Positions 1 to 13,353 of a stretch of 64,000 bases of DNA are shown piece after piece. The notes below the pieces were generated by a model. That model searched no databases. It was given only the letters and a program-made list of their open reading frames with translations, and was not told where the DNA came from. The stretch is from the NCBI RefSeq assembly GCF_001039355.2, contig NW_019774648.1:126001-190000 (forward strand), in the 5' to 3' direction. Position 1 is the stretch's first letter. Each line of letters opens with the position of its first letter. Source of the stretch: Lingula anatina (lineage: Eukaryota > Brachiopoda > Lingulata > Lingulida > Lingulidae). The translations under genes and the position numbers were made by a program.

Positions 1-421
1 GCTGTTAAGTGGCCAGTTATGATAAAGGATGGGTGCTTTCAGCATCTCAAATACTTATTTATTCCTAGACCTTTTTCTAGCCCTGTATCTCTCTGGCCAA
101 GGTTTAAGAGAGAGATTTTTGTATCAGTAAATTATCATATAACTAAAAGAAAATGTTGAGTACTTCTAACATACTCTTTTTTTCCTAAATGCAGTCTGTG
201 CCATAGGCTTCTCAGACTACTGGCCATATAGACCACCATGCAGTTTCCTAAAAGCTACTACAATCACTGGTCTAAATTTCAATAACAATGACATTTCTCC
301 TGATTTCATTAATGTAAGTTAAAACAAGACCTTGATTTTGTCAAACTTTTTTCCTTTTTTTAATTATCATGTTATAGCCACATTAAAAAAAGCATTAATT
401 TGAAAAAAAATCTGACAACTG

Positions 422-562
422 TCAATTTGTGAATTTTGTGATATCTGTCTTTATGAAATAGCACGTAGTTAATGAAGGCAAACTGAAATCATCAGCATCA
501 GGATGAAGACATGCAATAACTTTTCCATCAACTTTACTGATCAAACCATCCTCAATTAATTG
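422..562 (-). CDS. Candidate terminal exon, unrecognised gene
   Basis: A strong minus-strand acceptor (pyrimidine tract then TTTTCTAG) is followed by a 46-residue open frame that ends in TGA. The first half looks protein-like (begins QLIEDGLISKVDGKVIACLH). It is open only if entered in phase 0; the other two phases stop within three codons. It could be the last exon of the unidentified minus-strand gene whose exons lie at 3.8-6.0 kb, but I found no exon that links them in phase. I do not recognise the family. A chance open frame behind a good acceptor is the alternative. Confidence 0.3.
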   Translation of the reverse strand, partial: QLIEDGLISKVDGKVIACLHPDADDFSLPSLTTCYFIKTDITKFTN

Positions 563-1168
563 CTAGAAAACAAGTTTTGAAAAAAAGCAGATCACTGCAT
601 GTCACAGTATATCAATATGCTGGTAGTTCATCTATGAAACTCTGGTTTAATGTAAAGACATGGAATGCTGGTATTTGTTCTGAAATGTCTTAAATTTTTA
701 ACTTATTTAAAGGAGACTTTGGCTTATTAATTCTATTTGATGATTTCTACAAAGGGAGCAATAAGTACGGCTGCACATGCAAGACAGCACAGCTGCTCTT
801 GACACAAACAGATCTAAGTCTTCAAAGCATGGGATGAATTGTGCCTACGTTCTATCTTGTCAGCATATCATTGGTTATTTTAGTGTCCTTACTGGTGGAG
901 GGTCAAGGTAATGGAGATTATATCCAACGGGAGCATAAAACAGTAATGGCCTGATTTATTGATAAGCTGAGAAAAATAAATGAATAAATATTTAAGAATC
1001 TACTGTTTTGATATGTATTTAATTAAGAAATTACAAAGTAAACAACAAGGCCAAGAACTTCACTAAACTAAACTAAACAGCTGGCAAATATAAAGCAATA
1101 AAACAGAAAAAAAAACTAGAATCACAAAACTGGTTTCAGAACTAGATCTCAAATGAGTTTGCAATTGT

Positions 1169-1170
<2 letters not shown>

Positions 1171-1204
<34 letters not shown>
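1171..1204. repeat. (AC)n microsatellite
   Basis: About 17 uninterrupted AC units. Confidence 0.95.
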
Positions 1205-1211
<7 letters not shown>

Positions 1212-3137
1212 ACACTTCTACAACAAATCCCCTATAATTTCTTGCCCAGATAATGAATCATACTCCCAATCGGCAGATCATCAGAGAAGTGTGTCCCACC
1301 ACTGATAATGTCACCAGACCAGGCCATCATTTTACCACAGTTTTCCCAAGAGTCTGATATGGACCCAATGCCCATCTGGCCATAATGGCTGATAGGACAG
1401 GTCTCAGATCATTAGGTAAATGTCTATTCCTTGAGGCTGCTAGAAAAGGAAAGCCATTTTGCATGTGACAGGCTATTTCAAAAAGTATTACAATTAAGTC
1501 AAACCTGATTCATTACTTCTGAACAGTTTCCTGACACCCCGTGTATTGGTTTTAAGGTTGCATTAAAATGCCTTGGTCTGAAACAATTTATCTTTCAGCA
1601 ATTTGGTCTTCGAAAAGGTGGGCTGGCATTATTCAAATTCATTTTCTTCCAATACAGTTATTACCATTTTGATGGAAAATATTAATGATGGACCTTTCAA
1701 TAAGTTTTTTTCAAAAACACTGGTAGAAATCAGTCATCTGTCAATGCATATCAATTCAAATAAACAAATTTATAAAAAAGCAAGTGCAATTAACCTTAAT
1801 GCCATCTTCACTTGAGTACCTTTTTTTAATTTGTCTCTATATCTACTCTGAACATATATGTTTCATCACTTTACATATTATTTAGGTCATTTTTGCCTTA
1901 TCTTAATCACAGCAGATTACATAGTCTGGCATTTCTGCCAATTGAACATTATTTCTTATCAATGAGATATTTATTATTGTAATGTACACATTTACAGTAC
2001 ACTATGAGTGTACTTACCTAATCAAGCCTGGCCAAAAACTGACAGTGTTCATGCTATTATCACCATGGCTCCTTCCCAACAATTTCTTCAACATCTAAGA
2101 TTTACTTTGTACAAAATACAATATCGGCAAATGTTACCCTGCTTACACACAGTAAAGTGACTGCGGTGTAGGGAGTGATAAAACACTGCCTTATTTGTAT
2201 GCAATTTTATTCAAACTCAGTCCATGTCAGTGGGTATAAACTGTCCTTATTACAGTCTGGGTATGAATTGAGCTAATCCAAGTCATCAGAATGGCAATTC
2301 AAATCAGTGACAAATTTATCACTCAGGATTAAGCTAATCTAGAATGTTTATTTGACACATTTTTTAAGATTGTTTACCTAATACCACTGCCTGAGCGACA
2401 AGAGACTCTGCCTATCTGGATATTGTTTTTGTTTTAATTTTCTCTCCCACCCCTACTCTTTTCCTATCCCCTACTTCATCCACAAAATGATGCTGGTGCC
2501 ATGTTCTATCTTGTACAAAAATTTGATACAAAGAAGAGCTGCAATTTATGGGCACAGTGTTAAGTTTCACTTTAAACACTTTCTTTTGTAAATAGCCTCC
2601 TTCTATTGCAACACATTATTTTACTCCTTGTCAATATTTTGACAGGTATATTGCTTAAACAACATCTGAGCGGTCCATGTCACTGCTGTGAGCTGCTTTT
2701 TTCTAGTGACAAGACCATCATCCTAGATCCTGAATCATTATGCATACAATCCAAAGTTCAGGGCCATATTTTTCTGGTTATTTATCTACCAACCAATCAT
2801 GATACTTTTTTTTAAAATGTCTCATTTTCAGACGAAGCCCGCTCTCACAAGTTGTTTCAGATTTTTTCAGCTGATCTGTAATAACAGTATATAGATATCG
2901 ATATCCTGAAATATGATCCAAGAAAGAAAGCATTAATGTGATATACAATTTAGCCGGGCATTATTATCTCTTTAGACGAGGGAAGAAAAGAAAGGTGGGG
3001 TGAAGGCTATCAATGAGGTAGATACGCAAAAAGAGCCCACACAAGTTGAAAATTAACTCTAAGTCTAACCATCACAAAGGTGCAATTTTGATTGTCAAAA
3101 CATCTGATGCATATCCATACAGGTTTTACATGCAGTA

Positions 3138-6024
3138 TCACAATGAATGAGAACCCCAGTGTACATCTTTGCCAATGGGTTCTGGTGTTGATAAGTGCCT
3201 GTCTAAAATGTTTGGCAGCAGGTCATACAAACAATTACAAAGTACTTAAACTTAGCACCTTTTAAGATAAATCTTAAAAGATTCATTGCAACAGTATTGT
3301 TCATCAGGTAGGAAATGATGAATGTAAGACAGAATCCATTCCTCCATGTCCCCCCCCTCCCCCCCTCCCCCCAACACAGACATGCCACTGCACTGCATAC
3401 AAAAAAGTTAAAATCGTGGGTGGTCAGTCTTCTTGCATCGATCTGGATTCTTTTGAAGCATCATATCCTTAGCTTTTTTAATGAACAAATTGCAAGTTGC
3501 ATTTCAAATCCCACTAGATGGTGATACCTCCTAATACTTTCAAGACAAGCCCTTGGCACTACTTGTGCCAATTACATTTCAATATGATACCCAACTGATA
3601 TAAATATATGCAAATGAAAAAATCTAGATGATCTGGGGTTGTTTTTAAAGCAAATGCCAGAAGATACACAACACCTTTCCTAACCCTTACAGGAGTGATC
3701 TGTTTTCAGCCATGTCAGTTGTCACGTAGATGATAGATGGAGAGATGCATGAATAGGTCAGTGATGAGGCTAAAGGGAGAAAATGTATAGTTACCTATTG
3801 CACGTAGCTTCTTTAGTTCCAGAGGGTAGCCTTATATTAATTTAGTTATCATTTTTGTTTGAACTATTGACTAAGATATTAAAATCAAACGACATGTTGT
3901 TTCGCCATATCAAAATGCTTTAGAGCCTTGGGAAAATTAATGCCATGCATTGTCTTTTTTTGCATTTGTCAAAAAGAAAATATATACCCAACAAGGTTCA
4001 ACTAAAATGCTTTCACATGACATCGATTCATATAAACCAAAATAATTTGTCTCTGGAGATGAGTAAGAATATTACCTGATGGAAATATGCATACACATAT
4101 AGCTGCCAGTAAGTCTACTAACTTCAACATTTAATTTTTTTACCACATAAGCATACATTAAATTTCAATCATTATGTTACAATTTTGCGGTTCAACCACA
4201 AGCTTATTGGTGGATTACTACTTAACTGCTACAAAAAGGGCCACAACAACCCATATATGGATTTGAAGCAATTTACAAAATATATATACGCTGAGCCCCA
4301 ATTGGATTTTTCAAAACCGTTTAAGACAAACCCATTTTCTGAAACCTAATCTGCATCCCATTGTTAGAGAGATGTATGCGACATGCCAGGGCAGTGAGTT
4401 TGAAACCGAGATATTGAAACGGATCCATCTGTCTCTGTCACAATAACCAGCTCTGTGTAAAGGAGGTGTCGGTGTAGAGTGAAAGAATTAATTCTTTCTA
4501 TATGATACAGGAGATGGGATAATGATCCTTAGCCACTGCGGGTTACATGCACACAATGGTGGACATTCCATGTTTAGACATCACCTTTTTTCTTCTTCGT
4601 AGCAAGCGTCACCAATTGTGTGTCACCCTAGTGCCTAGGCTAGGGTATAATAGGGGAAAAATCTCCAGTTTTCTCTCCCCTACACCTTCATCACTAATAA
4701 TACAATGTAAAAGTGGATGGATAAGACATGACAGAGCTTGTTAGATACACCTGGGGCATCTTGTTAAAAAATAAAGGGAAGAAATGTAGTGAGAGTAACA
4801 CTATAGGTTAAAACACACCAGGAATTATGGCTTTTTTGTTTGTTTCATAGATAAATTAAGGTACAACCAATTCTTCAGGTCAAAAATGGAGCAATTTCTG
4901 GCATAGTCATCAATGTGCATCACATTGGCAATAGAAGATATCAGTTTGGTGTTTATCTCAGTAAGGTTAATCAAGTGAAGCTGTGGCTCTCATAGGCTAT
5001 CAACCAATACTTCACTGGAGTCTGAATCTCAGTCTGCAACCTTGAATATTCACACTCAACTTCAACCCATTAAAAGATAAAGGTGATGAATATTAGACAT
5101 AATGTTAATAGTTTTCCTTGTTCATCTCATTTCTAAAACCATATGAAAGCTAAGACCTCATTTTAAACACTGAATTTGACCGAGTCTCTCCACTAAACAA
5201 AATGTCCATCTGTCCACCATAAGGATCTGTTTTACCAATAAAAGTAACATTTTTTGTATCAGTTAATAAAATTTGTTGAGAGTTGTTGAATTCATTTTTG
5301 TCATTCTTGTTTTTTTTAAATTCAAATACTCACCTTTTATCTGTTCATTGACAGGGCAGATTGAGTTGAAATTCATTTCCTTCTCTATCAGGTGACCAGG
5401 ACTATACAACTTTAAAATTAACAGACACCATTTGGCATAAAAAAAACCAAGCCTTTTACGAAAGCTGGCCCCTCGTCTGTTACCTAATCTTACCTGCTTA
5501 ACCTCTCTTCAATCCCAGCGCCAAATCTTGTCTCAATCTCAGCCAAAAGTGTCTACAAATAAAATTGAACAAGATTAATATATTTGACAAAAAGCAATTG
5601 GATTTGGTGAACACCAGCAATACAATACCTGGAGCCCAGGGAAATGAATGTAATCACTTCAATATATCAGTTTGTGACAAACAGGGCCTGTTTACCTGGA
5701 CTGATATTTAAGCAATGAGCATTACAATGCTTCCCATGGAATGGGTCCACAGACTGAAATATGAAATTGTCAATATTCAGACAAGGTTATAAAAACCATA
5801 AAAAATGGCTCCCCCAGGCCAAAATTGTCTATGGTAACAAGAGAGCTAGGCTCCTGTTTTTGTGTTCATTGGTGATTGTGTGAGTTGTACTTGGCAACAC
5901 TGCAAACTAAATGTCTGTTAAAAGGTGCTGGAGTTTTCCCAACCTCTCCACTGTCCCCTTCAGCACTCCATAAACTCACCTGGATAGAAATGACTGATCT
6001 GACATCTGGTGGGACAGATACAAA
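3138..6024 (-). CDS. Unidentified multi-exon gene (partial model)
   Basis: Four successive minus-strand exons have canonical splice sites and matching phases: 6024-5980 (45 nt, phase 0 to 0, starts FVSVPPDVRS), 5552-5494 (59 nt, 0 to 2, contains LLAEIETRFGAGIEERL), 5401-5334 (68 nt, 2 to 1, contains GHLIEKEMNFNSICP) and 3830-3795 (36 nt, 1 to 1, contains YPLELKKLR). A possible following exon, 3202-3138, is open in phase 1 and ends in TGA after 20 residues, but it is weaker. Four phase-consistent short exons with GT-AG borders are unlikely by chance, so I believe a real gene is here. The joined peptide of roughly 70 residues matches nothing I can name. Upstream exons, including the start, are not securely placed; candidates lie at 7480-7406 and 10573-10543. 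The acceptor of the 36-nt exon has a poor pyrimidine tract. Confidence 0.5.
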
Positions 6025-9000
6025 CTAAAATGAAGCTTTGGTACCGATATGGATTCATCTGCCATAAAACATATAATTGCGAAAATGCACCTTAATAAGT
6101 TAGTCAAGTTCCTTACATTGGCAGGTGATTGCACAGCAATTCTTTACTTGCTTTTGTATTCCAAATGTCAGAAAGAAATTAAAATCACCATTTGTACCAT
6201 AAACCAGTATTTATTTACAATGAACCTCTAGTTTATTAAACAGATATTGTCCTCCTGTTTAACCTTATGAATGTAGATTATGAATGAGAGCATATAATGC
6301 TTCCATGCAAATTGTCTCCGTTTCTTGTAAATAAACTCTGCTTAAAAAAAAACCTTCATGAATAATAAAACACATATCACCATCATGAGATGCATATATT
6401 CATACACCTTTCACTCGTGAAGTGAATAAACTATGAAATCACTCAAGCCAGTAACAATACAAGCTCATGATCACCCTGGTAATTATGTATCACAAGATAG
6501 CACAAAGACTGCTCTGGAGTATATATAAATATATATTCACCACTGCACATGCATCACAGGAGTACCGCCCTGAGACTGTCACCTACAACTTCATGTTGAG
6601 TGGTGCATATGATGTGCAACCTCATTATCAGTTATGACTGTGTGTAGCCAAGCTTCCTTATTGTTTAGACATATGAGGAATGTCACAGAAATCTTAACAT
6701 GACAGCAAAATACCTAGCAACTGGTGGTTTCTGTCCCAAAATGATTACTCAATACAAAAATATCTGATTGAAAAAAGTTTAATGGAGTATTCCAAGTTAA
6801 AAAAGAAAGAAATTGAATAAAAAAGTATTATTCTGCAGAGAAAACTGATCTGACTTAGATTTTCTAAATCTCTGCCAAGGCTTGTATATTTCTACCAATA
6901 TATTCTGGGATAATAATATAAATGTTGTTAAATTATACAAAAATTATCCAATTGCACATTTATTCCATCAGATATGTTGTTTTTGTATGACATGAAGTTT
7001 GATATTTAAATTCCTTTGTAAGAGACCCCCATCTCTTCAAATTTTAACATGTAACAAAGTATATTTCAAGGAATAAGACCCTGCAGTGGGATGCATTTTT
7101 AAATTCAGTCTGATAAAAATGGATAACTCCTGGTAATTGCAAATAAACATCATGTATAAAACTTCAAGGCGATATCAATTTGGCTGTTATATTTCCGCAA
7201 CACATCTATCTCCAAGCTCCAGCAAAAAAAAAAAAAAAAATCCAAAACAAAAGATACAACAGTGACATATTTTACTGTCGCATGAGATCAAGTCATCAGG
7301 AGCACAGTCTATGCTGCACCATGTGTACAAACACTGAAAATGACACATGCCTCTGACATCTCTACTTTATGGCCACTACTTAGTATGCACAGGCACAGAC
7401 TTTACCCAAGAACTGCCCTATATCGAGTGACAGATTCTTCTCCCCTTCAACAGCACACAGCCTTGTGCAGCTTTGAAGTCCTGTTGGTTATGGGTTGAAT
7501 GGGTTGAAGCCATAGTGGTACTGGTCTTTCAAGTTTGTTTAATTTGATCATTAATATAGGTTGCATCACACAGGGGGTGGAGGGGCAGGACCACCCTAGG
7601 GGAACATCATTTTTCAAATAGAATACCAAAGAGGGGATGTCCACATCATAGAATTCCTCAATTGACCTTGCCAAAGGGTCATCATTAAACATCATCTCTC
7701 TAGGATTACAGAGAAGTTAATCAGATAGTATGAGGATGTTATAGCTATGGGTGTAATTAGGAAACCCCTTGTGCTTTTAGCTTCTTCATAAGTTATTAGG
7801 TAGATGTATAATGCCCTATCATCTGCTGGTAAAATTATACATAGCATTATCTTTTGTAATCTTCATCCCTCCACTGGCAGTAAAATTCATTGCTAATAGA
7901 AGGTTGTATTTTCCACAATGCTCATGGTAGTTTCCTAATAATAATGATGATGATGATGATGGAGTCATAGCAGTAATTTTAAAGTTTTTTTCACAAAATA
8001 TACAGCATTACAAATTTTATTTCACAAGTAAAAGTTGTGTTTAACATACGTTGCGCAACAGCTTACAATAGGTTTAAAAAAATTGAATGTATTAACAGAA
8101 CTTTACCACTTTCTCAAAACTATCAAACATATGCTACTTAAAATGAACAAGACAAGAGGCCCAAATGTTAATGTACAAGCAAACTGCTTCCCTGTGTGTA
8201 TACAGAATACAGAACACATGTTGCACAAGTAATCAATTCATGTAAATGTCACCAGAGACCAGTCTTGATCTTAGAGATGTGCAGTCCATAGATGAGATAC
8301 ATCTAACTAGCTGACGTAGTGTAGTTTTAATCATTGTTGTAATCTTTTATCTCAAAAGTAAAGTAGATTTCAACTAACTTCCACTTTTGATAGTCCAACT
8401 GATGTTAACATTTTTATAGCTGTGTGAATATTTTATAACAATACCTTAATTTTTGTTAAGTGTAATATTTTTTAAAATTATAAATGTATTATAATACACA
8501 GAAGAAATGAATTACTGTTTAATAATTGTATGATAATGATGGTGAGAGTGAGAGTCACCCTGCGTGGAAGCACCGTTTTGACCAACTGATTGTTAAATAG
8601 TTGCATTCAATACATGAAAGAATTTGTGCAATTATTGAAAAAATGCAAATGGGAGTCACCTGCAACAACTCAAAGTCTTGACTTATTGTAAAAATCAGGT
8701 GAGATTCCACGGAGTTTGTTGGGAGCCTGGGTCATAAATGATGTAATGCCAGCAAGAGCAGTATGACTTTGAATAAAGCTTAATAATTAATCCATGTGTA
8801 TTTTCTGGTTGTTTTCTCTTCCATTCTGTACAATTACAGTCTTCTTCACAACAACAGGGATTTGTCATATTTTGGAAGTTGGTTTAGTATTGCTTTTAAA
8901 GAAGGCATTCCTGGGGCAGAGAGATTTAACCTTACTTTGCTAAAATACTAGCCCCACCTCATGCTGAACCTCACGTTTTCTTGTCTTGTACTGTACATGT

Positions 9001-10542
9001 ATGACATCATTACTGTAGGCTGTCTTGAATGATTTTCATTTTTACAAAACTTAGAAGTTTCTTAAAGGTTGGTGGCAATTTGCTGATGCAAAATTCCTCA
9101 CTTTTACTGGATTTTGACCTTTTTCCATATTACATTATCATACATGTCAAATGTCAACTCTGTTCCCTCTCCCCCGATTTCTACCATTTAAATGCCGTAA
9201 TCAGATACTTTTTTCATCAGCTTTTGAGTTTCTCCTATCTGAACAAAATTTGATACAATTTTTCAGTATCGTAAGGCTCTATGCATGCTTCTGAATGTCT
9301 TTAAACAACATATGCAATTAATTGTTTTTTCATAATATTGTTAAAAACTTTGCTTTTACATTTGAGCAATACAGTTTGTGATATCAATTATATCAAGTAC
9401 AAATAAGTGCTTTAATAATATTGAGCTCACACAGTTGCACCTGCTTCTACCAAGCAAACCTTTTAAAAAAGAGTAAATAATGTTTCATAAATCCCTCCTG
9501 TTTTTGAAAAGACTGCATAATAGATAAATAATTTGCAAAGGCAATTTGATGGGTTTTCTGATATAATGGTTGCAGTGAAAATAAGATAAGTAGATAAAGA
9601 TCTAAATTTGTTTTCCCTGTCAGTAAAATTTAAATACTAGTATCATGGCCATTTTAATTCTTTTTACAATAGGCTCTTTATAACTTAATATAATTTTCCT
9701 CATATATTCATTATTGAGAGGAGATAAACAACTGTAAAAGTATAAGTAGGACAAAATACATAACTACAATGCACATGCGTTATATAATATTCTAATTCCA
9801 TTTTACATTTTGTGCATTAGAAATCTTGTGCATTTGTGAATTCTAAGGGAAAAATACCTTAGTTCATTAACTTAAGTAAATATTTGTCTACAAACTAAAC
9901 CGGACTGATGATGGTAGCAATGGTGCTGCTGTAGAAGAACTAGTGGAGACATAAATAGAAACAACTAATTGTTGAAAGAACCAAACACAAATTACTAGGC
10001 AGTGTAAACTGAATGACATATCTATATTATTTAATATTACCATATTTACAGAAACATCTTGACATGCTTTTATACAAAAGCAGACCTTAAAGATAAGCTT
10101 ATTCCAGTAATTTTTAAGGTAGTTGGTTAAAGGTTAGCAAAAACACATTAAAACTATTAAATAATAATAATAAATCATAATATTCCACATGTCACATGTT
10201 ATCTTGGCACAATATATAAAATGCCACCTCTTTGATCTTACAAGCACAAAGTTACCGATCATTCTACTGGCCTAGATAATAGGTCGAGTGAAGGACTTAT
10301 CTCAGGTAGCCCTCGGGGACAGAGCCAGGATAGTAGAACAAGGGGCCCTATGTCACGTCTTTGTTTACTCCATTACCCGGGGCATACCTTAACCACTAAC
10401 TTCCAAGAGCCATTTTAAGCGATCGCTAGACCTAAATATCGATCAAAATATCCTGATGTATTACACACATAATGAAAGTAATCATCTTACATTAGAATTA
10501 AAATCAATTCTGTTAAAAGATATTAAAAGCGTATAAACTTAC
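6025..10542. other. Mostly non-coding, probably intronic
   Basis: AT-rich sequence with short ATG-starting frames only. Apart from the weak exon candidate near 7.4 kb, I see a poly-A tract at about 7.22 kb, a short GAT repeat near 7.95 kb and a somewhat GC-richer patch at 10.27-10.44 kb with no frame or RNA fold I can name. Confidence 0.5.
7406..7480 (-). CDS. Candidate internal exon, unrecognised
   Basis: This is a 75-nt minus-strand stretch between AACAG and GGGTAAAG that is open when entered in phase 1 and leaves in phase 1; the peptide contains EGEKNLSLDIGQFL. The entry phase equals the exit phase of the candidate first exon at 10573-10543. The upstream pyrimidine tract is weak. The longer open frame across 7447-7695 (same strand, other frame) is an alternative reading. 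Support is only moderate. Confidence 0.22.
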
Positions 10543-10573
10543 CTGTACTGTCAACTTGGGATACTACTGCCAT
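10543..10573 (-). CDS. Candidate first coding exon (MAVVSQVDST)
   Basis: On the minus strand a good start context (CAAAATGG) opens a 10-codon frame that ends at a consensus donor (ACAG then GTAAGT), leaving in phase 1. This is typical of a short first coding exon. It may start the unidentified gene whose exons lie between 3.8 and 6.0 kb, because no other minus-strand gene lies in between. The link is inference. Confidence 0.35.
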
Positions 10574-11268
10574 TTTGAATAATTAGGTCATGATATATCT
10601 TAAAAGAGGGCAGCACATTATAGTAAATAAATTTGACCCAGAATGACAAGCGATCGTCAAACTTTATAGATTTTACAATGTCTTAATTATCATAAATATC
10701 AAATCAAAATATGAAACTGTATATTTTGTCAGCAAGTTTTAGGATATGATTTGTAAAGTAAGCGACACGATATAAATTAAGCATGTCTTGGATGATGGAA
10801 CAGCAGTCAAAAGCACATTCAGCAGAGATGAGTATCATCTAACACAATAGGCTTATTATCATATTAAATTTTTACCTCGTCTTTCTGATGAAATGCTACA
10901 TGTATGTACAGGAATATGACCCAAGTAAATTTCTGTATGCTTTATATAACAAATTTTCAACATCCAAATATTTCCACTGATTTAGATTCGAAAACCACTG
11001 AACTTGACTAAAAAATAAAGCAGGTTCTATGATTGATCGCATTTTCAGATTTAGACCTACGTTTTAGATTCATAGCAACACATATACTGCATGATATGTA
11101 ATGCAAAATGCTCGAATTGATCTTCAAAATGATAGTTCTTAATGAATTATGAAATATCCACTAAATTAATCGCCAACAATATATAGGCTAACCATCAGCA
11201 ACACCCTATAGCCAAGACACGAAAAATTATTTCTGTAGGCCTAAACGCATATCACCATGCTCAATCAT

Positions 11269-11443
11269 GGGGGCGTCTCGATAGTCCGAAGGTTCATTGG
11301 TCCGAAGGTTCATTGGTCCGAAAAACGGTAACATTTTCATAGGTTTTTTAATCAAGGGTTTATTGGTCCGAAGGTTCTGTAGTGAACATTCGGACCAAGG
11401 AACCTTCGGACTATTGAACCTTCGGACTATTGCTACGGCCCCC
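11269..11443. mobile_element. Foldback/MITE-like element with GTCCGAAGGTTC repeats
   Basis: The left end (GGGGGCGTCTCGATAGTCCG) is nearly the reverse complement of the right end (CGGACTATTGCTACGGCCCC). Inside, the 12-mer GTCCGAAGGTTC recurs in direct orientation on the left half and inverted on the right half, so the element folds into one long hairpin. It has no coding capacity. The target-site duplication is not clear. Confidence 0.75.
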
Positions 11444-11997
11444 TGATCATTACGAAGAGAAGTGTTGTTGCGCCGGGTCCTTTGCTCCCCCGAGGAGATA
11501 GAGGCATAATGGATGGATAAAGGCCCATTTGAAAAAATCAGAATTCTACTTTTTCTAAAACTCTGGTGACAGAAAGTGATACAGATAAATATAGCTTTTT
11601 GTGTAATTAATTTTTGGAATTCAAGCCTTGCTAGTTTGGAGAGTTTTTGTATTCAGTAACGAAGGATTTAATAAGGAAAAGTTTTCAAAATGACAACCCT
11701 TTTGGATAATTTCCACGTTATTAATAGGCCTACTAACAAAAATTAGACGGCGCTAAAGGGATATTAAAAGATGCACGTTTATTTTACTGATACATTTTGT
11801 CCTCAACCTCAAGTATGCTTTTCACAATGCCTGGTAAAGAAGTTTTGCAAATTACTTTCTATGACTATGCAATTTTCATGTAAAACATTTGAATGTGCCC
11901 TGTCACCATAACACTAGCTAATCATGAGTGTAACTGAACTGAGGATTTTATGGTTAAAATATTACAAAAACCATCAAATAATTAAAACTAGAAAAGC

Positions 11998-12232
11998 ACT
12001 CCGAGAGCGCTGACCTCCGCCAAGGCAGCGATTTTTGATTATTGTTGATTATTGATTGATTATTGATCCGGATCACCACCAAAAACTAATCACTTCTAAG
12101 TTAACCCATTTCCGACCTACCCTGAAAATTTCATCAAAATCGGTCCATAACTTTTTGAGTTATGTTGATGACAAACAAACAAACAGACAGACAAGCAAGG
12201 GTGAAAACAACCTCCTTGGAAGAGGTGATTAA
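11998..12232. repeat. Dispersed repeat of a type common in marine invertebrates
   Basis: The segment contains CTGACCTCCGCCAAGG, GATCCGGATCACCACC and TCATCAAAATCGGTCCATAA, then an ACAAACAGACAGACAAGC tail and a CCTCCTTGG...AGAGGTGATTA end. I know this blend of motifs from interspersed repeats in many invertebrate genomes. Whether it is a LINE 3' end or an independent SINE-like unit cannot be told here. An AC/GT-rich flank and the lack of a frame agree with a non-autonomous element. Confidence 0.6.
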
Positions 12233-13353
12233 TGCGGCAAAGGACGTCACGAACGTTTTTCCTTTTTTCAGTTTTTGAGAGCCGGACGACACCGCAAAAA
12301 TAGCCGCAAGCTATTTATTGCCCTATTTAAAATAAACATTCTAGAATCTTTAATTTAAATGAACTTTAGATATCGTACTCGCTTCCTGACAAGTTGCATA
12401 ATTTCTGCTTTAGTAAAAATTAACTAGATAGATCGGAGAATGTGAGAATCAACAAGACCCCCCCCTAACCCCCCCCCCCCCCTCTATATCCGCCGCTGAA
12501 TAAGTGACAGTTGACTTCACGATTTCTGGCATTTTTTACTTGATCGTATTCCACAATTCTCTTGAAATAAAACGGGATAATATTTCTATATACCGGGGCA
12601 AAAAATGCTAACTGGTGATGCCAAGATTCCAACTCTGAAGCTTTACGTACAAATTGTTGTTAGATCATTATTCATTTTCATTTCAGTTAAACAAGGTGCT
12701 AAGAAATCTTGATTGCAATCTCTTTTTAATCTAAAGAAATCACAAGTGGCAGAGAAATGATCAACATCAACATTGTGTGTACAAGCAAAATGAAATGTTC
12801 GTGCTGAAAATAAGCCCGTTGTACTTGTGGATTTGTCTCGTGCCTTTACCGTAAAAGTCTGCTAGGACAACTTCAGAAGTCTGTTAAATAAATGATCTAA
12901 ATGTAGTATTAAATCAAAATTAATCACCAAGAATCTAAATTCTAGCAACGAAGAGGTAATAAATAAAACGGGACTAAATTTCGGGAGTTTTTAAATATTT
13001 TATTTCTGGTACTGACAATTGAAGAGTTCAATAACAAAAGTCACTGTATCTTACAACCCCCGATCATCTTCACATCATGTATAAAAAGGAATGCTTTGAC
13101 AAGTTACAGTTACTGTTTAAAACTCATTTCATGTAATGTTTACTACAACAGCCCACAAAGTAAGTCAATCTCTAGAAGAAAATAGCAGTTCTTTGAAGAC
13201 AATAACTTCTTCCAAAAATTCTACAAATAAACAGTTGAAAGTTAGTATCAAATATGAAATTCCTGACATTCAGAACATGATTTTAACTAGGAATATCATT
13301 TTTGATACAAGAAAATATATAGTCTGTCAAAATATTGCAAATTTGTAAGATTT

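Larger units (their letters stand above)
1..3137. other. Non-coding stretch with few signals
   Basis: Apart from the exon candidate at 422-562 and the AC repeat, there is a possible minus-strand exon at 2090-2014 (after TAAATCTTAG, before GTAAGT) that is open only in phase 0. Nothing else recognisable. Confidence 0.4.

Noticed and set aside
9890-9955. Plus-strand frame ending NGAAVEELVET before a stop, near 9.9 kb
   Set aside because: Protein-like at the end, but no convincing acceptor and no partner exon on the plus strand.
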